Source: Phallus indusiatus (lineage: Eukaryota; Basidiomycota; Agaricomycetes; Phallales; Phallaceae). Taken from it: DNA of 60,193 nt. Where the stretch lies: the NCBI GenBank assembly GCA_027605045.1, contig JAQFWX010000053.1, positions 1-60,193 of the forward strand, in the 5' to 3' direction. Each line of letters opens with the position of its first letter. Position 1 is the first letter of the stretch. Positions 55,088-60,193 of this stretch are shown here, in pieces. The notes below the pieces were generated by a model that saw only the letters and a program-made list of their open reading frames with translations, was not told where the DNA came from and did no database searches. The translations under genes and the position numbers were made by a program.

Positions 55088-55371
55088 TATCCAAAGGTTA
55101 GACTGGTGCAATATTTTGTCTATTCTCAGCTCTAATTTTCAATTATCTAGGTACCGTTTAAAACCTTCTAAATCTTCATCAATCTTTCACATGATTACGT
55201 GTAGTGTGACCACAATTTCACAGGCTGAAGCGAAGCAGGCTAGAGCCAGTCAACAATAGCGCATTACCGAGACTCCGAAGCCTATTTCTATTATCGTACG
55301 AATAAGGAACGACCTAGTCCTATAACTCAAAGTTGATTTACGGTTCATTCGAAGTCGGGACCCCTGCGAGG
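55088..55371. promoter_or_regulatory. Bidirectional promoter region
   Basis: About 285 bp between the divergent LamB/YcsF and carboxylase starts. Such a short shared upstream region fits co-regulation. No specific motif can be defended. Confidence 0.4.
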
Positions 55372-58300
55372 ATGTCCTCTACTACCGAAGAAAAATTCAA
55401 TTATTCAAGCCATTGTATCCTAGTCGTCAATCGCGGTGAAATTGCTTTGCGAATATTTCGAACAGCAAAATCCCTGGGAATTCGAACGATATCCCTCTAT
55501 ACGAATTCAGATGCCCACGCCCCCCACGTTCTGTTCGCGGACGACGCAATTGCTCTTCCCTTTCCGTTAGAAAGCACAACAGGTGCTTCAGAGGCTTCAG
55601 CATATCTATCTATAGAGCACATCATATCCATTATTTGTGAATACAACATCGACCATGGTGATAACCCCATCACACTCGTACATCCAGGATATGGATTCTT
55701 ATCGGAGAACGCGACCTTTGCTTCTCGCGTAGCTTCTATGACAGGAGCAACTTGGGTCGGTCCCAGCCCCGAGGTAATTGCTGAAATGGGTTTGAAGCAT
55801 GTTGCCAGGCAAATGGCGATTCGTGCGGGTCTTCCAGTCGTTCCAGGTTCCGAAGGACTCTTGAGTTCTGAGGATAGTATTGAAGCCTTTGACACTGCGA
55901 ATCGTATTGGCTACCCCATCATACTGAAAGCAACCGCCGGTGGTGGTGGTATGGGGATGGCCATTTGTCGTGATGACCAACAGCTTGCTAACGAGCTTGA
56001 GAGGACAAAGGATCGGGCGAAGGTTCTATTTGGAGAAGAGGGTGTTTTTCTAGAGAAGTATTTTCCTGCTGCGAGACACATCGAAATCCAGGTATTTGTA
56101 TCTTAGATCATTATGCGAACAATGGTTCTTATCTTCTCAGGTTTTCGGCAACGGTCTGGGGGATGTTGTTCACCTGGCAGAGAGAGAGTGCAGTATACAA
56201 CGCAGACACCAAAAAATCATTGAAGAAACACCGAGTCCTTTCCTCCAGGCGAACGAAGGTCCTTTTGTTATATTCCAAAATCTCAGAGTTCACTGTGTTA
56301 AAGCGTATTCATAGGTTTGAGAGAGCGAATGTGTGAAGCTGCTGTGGCGCTCTGTAGCGCCTTAAAGTACAATTCAGTCGGTAATTGAAGCTCATCTTTG
56401 TACACCTTCTAACATTCGATGACACATTATTTGATCAGGGACTGTCGAGTTGATAGTGGATGATCAACTTGGCAAGTTTTACTTTCTCGAAATGAACACC
56501 AGAATTCAGGTCGGTCGTCCTCACGCTCTTTCCAATCCCCGGCACACTCATTTATAGTGCGGCAAGCTAGGTTGAGCATCCTATTACCGAGGCGATACAT
56601 CCTGGTCTAGATCTTGTCAAATTGATGATTCAACAAGCAATCTTAGAACGGAGTTCTGAATTAGGGAAAGGCGGTTTTCCTGCTGATTCCTTGGAAATGC
56701 AACAATCATTTTACGATGAATTGCGCGCCAAGGGATGCCATGACGGATCACATGGTCATGCAATTGAAGGTCGTCTTTATGCTGAAAACCCAGTCGAGGG
56801 TTTTGCTCCATCACCGGACTATTACAATACGTCAATTTTCCTTTGAATCGGAATTGGATTAGGGTAGATAGCTGGGTATCTGTTTTATTGCAATTGCGAA
56901 ACGTATCGTTATCCTGACCGAAGGCACATCTCATCAATATAGATTTCAACGGGAACGACGATCACCTCATTCTTTGACCCACTTCTATGTAAACTCATTG
57001 TTGTTGGAAAGGACAGGGAAGAGGCCAGAAGACGATTCATAGAAGCATTGAATATGACCACCATCTTAGGTCCACCGAACAACATAGAATATTTGATATC
57101 TATTGCTGAAAGCGGTTTCTTTACGGAAGGTAGAACAATAACAACATCCTTAAACGAGTTTTCTTTCACCCCCAGGTAATATGTTCCCAGGCGATTTCGC
57201 TTATTACTCACGGTTTATCGAAGAGCTTTTAAAATCCTATCTGCTGGAATGGACATGTCCATTCAAGACTTTCCTGGACGTTCAATTGGACTCGGGATTC
57301 CACGGTCTGGACCCATGGACGAACTGGCGTTTCGAGCAGGAAACATTTTGGTTGGGAACCAACAAGGCACAGAAGGAATTGAGATGGTTCTTCTTCCGAG
57401 GATGCCACCTGTTCGGATTAAATTCTTTTCAGATGCTGTCATTTCCGTCACTGGCGCGAATGTCGAAGTTGTAACAAACTCTGAACTGAAAAGCTCATGG
57501 AGCCGAATTGCGATCTCACAAGATACTATACTAAGTATTAAAGGGCTACAAACTGAAGATGATAAGGGCGCTGTTGGCTTTCGTGTTTATATCTGCATTC
57601 ACGGTGGACTACCTGACATTCCTGTATATCTTGGCTCAAAGTCGACATCTGTTGGACTGGGTGGTTATCAAGTCTGATCTTTACCTTCGCGATTTTTTCG
57701 TTAATCTTTTCTCATTGAAATTTAACAGGGGAGAACGCTTGTTTCCGGAGATCAGCTAGCTCTTCAGAATCCTTATCAGCTGACAGACGTTGGAAAAGAT
57801 ATTCCTATTTCTCGCGTTCCTTCATACCCACAGGCGTGGATTATTTATGTTCTGCCAGGGCCATGTGACACCACTGAATATGTCACTGCAGAGGGTATCG
57901 AAAAATTTTACAATACTACATGGATTGTCAGCCCTTCTAGCAATAGAATGGGCATTCGTCTGCAATCTTCGGATGGGAGCAAGATCGATTGGGCTCGGGA
58001 GAATGGTGGCGAAGGTGGCTCTCATCCAAGCAATATTCTCGACAATGCATATGCACCTGCGACTGTCAATATCAACGGCGATACGCCCGTGATCTTGACG
58101 AACGAAGGTCCGGACATGGGGGGCTATCTTTGCCTTTGCACTGTGGCTAGTGCTGAAAAGTAATTTTGGCTTGTTTTCCTAAAGAAATTGAGATTTTCAT
58201 TATCTTATTGAAGGTGGAAACTTGGCCAATTAAGTCCCGGATCTGTTATCCAATTTTCTCGGATATCTTGGTTGAAGGCCAGAGAACTTCGCGCCGGAGT

Positions 58301-60193
58301 GGAGGAATATTTTACAACTCTTGAAAAAAATTCCGAACTCACCCCACGTTTCCCAGCAGAAGAGCTCAGTATTCCTGATACACATTATTCCCCGATTTTG
58401 CACATAAAAGGCGCTGAGGAAGGTCAATCTATCCCTGGGGTAGTTTTTCGTCAGGTAAAGTTTACTGAATCCTCTTTGTCGTAACTGATTCATGCCATTA
58501 TCAGGCGGGCGATGAGGCTATATTAGTCGATTTCGGCGTAATGAGCTTAGACTTTTTCGTTCGTGCCCGTATCCATGCATTCCAAAATGCGGTCCTTGAA
58601 AGAAGTCCTCCAGGATTACGACTATTATGCCCTTGCATCCGTTCAATCATGGTAAGTCAGTTTGTACTACCATCAACGACGCATCGTCCATCTTGATCAA
58701 AATCTAGTGCTACTTTGACTTTACGAAAGTAACTCAAAAAGACTTTTTGAACGCATTAGTGGAAATTGAAGGACTTGTACCAAACTCTAACCATGACATG
58801 ACGTTTCCAGGGCGACGCCTCACATTACCCATTGTCTTAGACGATCGATGGTGCCGAGAGGCTTTGCAGCGATATATACAGACTACCAGGGACAAAGCTG
58901 TTTATCTTCCCAGTAACGTCCAATATCTCGCCGACAATAATGGTCTCGGAAGTCCTGAAGAGGCTCTTGAGAAGCTGGTTCAGAGCGACTGGGTACGGAC
59001 TCTCGTATTATGCTTAGAGCTTCTTGTGGACCTCACTGATGATATACTATCATTGCCTAGCTTGTTTTCGGCGTTGGATTTTACCTCGCTTGTCCCTTTT
59101 TAGTGCCAGTATGTTAAACCCTCATCTTGCTAGTGTTGGCTTTACATAATAAAATATAGGTTGACCCAAGATGTCGCCTAGAAGGGCAGAAGATGAATCC
59201 ATCTAGGACCTTTACTCCTAGGGTCAATCATTGGTATTCATTCACTCGATATTCTACCGACTAACTTTGCATCAGGGTGCTATTGGTATTGCCGGGCCTG
59301 TTGCCGCGATATACCCGATAGAGTCACCTGGAGGATATCAATTATACGGCCGAACTTTGCCACTGTGGCAGACATGGGGAAGGGGAGAGAACTATCGCGC
59401 TGATAAACCCTGGCTTCTTCAGTCGTTTGATCAAGTACGTTCATCATGTGATCTTTTTTTCACTTTCCGTTTACTTTGGTTGCAATCTGGGCAGATTCAC
59501 TTTACACGAGTAACGGAAGAGGAGTATGTCAGGGTGAGAACGCCGTTGTAACAGACATTATGAGCTGCTCATTAGATGGTTCTATAGATAGAACGCGAAT
59601 TTGACGCGGGACTATACAAATTCCAGGTAAGAGGTTCGAAAGTAGCACGACTGCTACTGCCACAACGATTTGGACAGATTGAAGACGCTATATTTTCTCT
59701 TGCTCAATATGCAAGTTTCTTAAACTCCGTTGAGTGCGAAACTTCAGCATTTCGGCACAAGAAAGCACAGGCGAAAACTGTCACTGAGGCAAGGTAAGCC
59801 AAGAAGGTTTCTCCGTGCCAATATGGTACCAGCTCATATCGCATCACGCTAATAGGGAGAGGGATTTGTTATCTGCCTGGGAAAAAGAGAAGGATCAGTC
59901 TGAGAATTCTCAACCCACCGAGATTGACGGTAACAATTTTCGGTGTTCGCGTTAACTGATATTACTGATGTTTTTTTAACAGACAGTTTCCAGATCGAGT
60001 TTACTATCCGAGCAGCATTGTTCGCAAATGTTTGGAAAATCAAATCTGAGCCAGGTCAGCTCGTGACTTCGGCGGACCAAATCTTGCTCATACTTGAAGC
60101 CATGAAATCCGAGATCATGATTACTGCAGGCGAAGAATTTGTTGGAAGTATTATACAGGGGCATGGTAAAGGTATAAAGGAGGGTGCGGCCGT
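55372..60193 (+). CDS. Urea-carboxylase-type biotin enzyme (BC-AHS2-AHS1-BCCP), cut by window end
   Basis: ATP-dependent biotin carboxylase fused to KipA/KipI-like domains. Start ATG 55,372 (MSSTTEEKF). Biotin carboxylase: [45 protein letters not shown] (ATP-grasp glycine loop), [34 protein letters not shown]2/Kip[21 protein letters not shown] (57,260-57,330), then [20 protein letters not shown] and [17 protein letters not shown] text near 57,950, [14 protein letters not shown] (58,010) and [20 protein letters not shown]1/Kip[21 protein letters not shown] (58,575), DPRCRL and [20 protein letters not shown] (59,275-59,345), [10 protein letters not shown]-terminal biotinyl domain ILEAMKSEI, biotinyl Lys codon 60,105-60,107. 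This is the urea carboxylase order, but with no amidase (allophanate hydrolase) domain before it, unlike yeast Dur1,2. Many short introns; all domains look intact up to the window end. Substrate could be urea, guanidine or, given the neighbour, 5-oxoproline. Confidence 0.9.

Noticed and set aside
54092..55111. Intact three-subunit 5-oxoprolinase operon-like locus
   Set aside because: The LamB/YcsF reading frame cannot be followed without frameshifts, and KipI/KipA domains are fused to biotin carboxylase rather than free subunits.

Overview
The window is the end of a fungal chromosome. The first ~256 bases are telomere (7-bp CCCTAAA repeats, with CCTAAA units interspersed at the very tip). Everything up to about 25.1 kb is subtelomeric repeats and nested transposons. 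From about 25.9 kb onward there is ordinary single-copy DNA with intron-rich genes (introns about 45-60 bp, GT-AG). The gene families present (Ufo1-type F-box/WD40, LCL3, Gti1/Pac2, TMEM135, aegerolysin, fungal UDP-glucosyltransferase) and the Ty3/gypsy chromovirus fit a filamentous basidiomycete, probably an agaricomycete. The species cannot be fixed from the sequence alone.

Layout. 1-256 telomere. 257-6.3 kb: subtelomeric minisatellites, a ~169-bp repeat family, one solo LTR, a ~20-bp minisatellite and a TAAGCGGAGAG array. 6.3-13.6 kb: a decayed Ty3/gypsy chromovirus (gag, protease-RT-RNase H, integrase with chromodomain). It carries two in-frame TGA stops and is split in RNase H by a 2,343-bp insert. 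That insert has TG...CA ends, a near-perfect 4-bp target duplication, and two related unknown ORFs; I interpret it as a very long LTR with coding U3. 13.6-25.1 kb: a mosaic of LTR families (at least four), many as solo LTRs with exact 5-bp target duplications. These have cut up older genes: a hAT transposase hit by a non-autonomous hAT element and two solo LTRs, a fragment resembling the USP8/AMSH dimerisation domain, and a possible transporter remnant.

25.9-60.2 kb: F-box/WD40/UIM protein (Ufo1-like, -), LCL3-type endonuclease (-), glutamate decarboxylase (+), WOPR (Gti1/Pac2) regulator (-), a 5.4-kb gene-poor gap, TMEM135-like membrane protein (+), an aegerolysin (+), an unassigned helical protein (-), a TPR protein (-) divergent from a UDP-glucosyltransferase (+), and a divergent pair: a LamB/YcsF (PxpA-like) gene (-) and a urea-carboxylase-type biotin enzyme (+) cut by the window end. 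The last pair is functionally suggestive: PxpA together with the KipI/KipA (AHS1/AHS2) domains forms the prokaryotic 5-oxoprolinase. Here the AHS domains are fused to biotin carboxylase without an amidase domain, while the LamB/YcsF copy looks frameshifted.

The strongest candidates for something undescribed are the ORF-carrying insert at 9,414-11,756 and the LamB/YcsF + carboxylase pair. Intron boundaries were read by eye, so exon limits are approximate unless stated.
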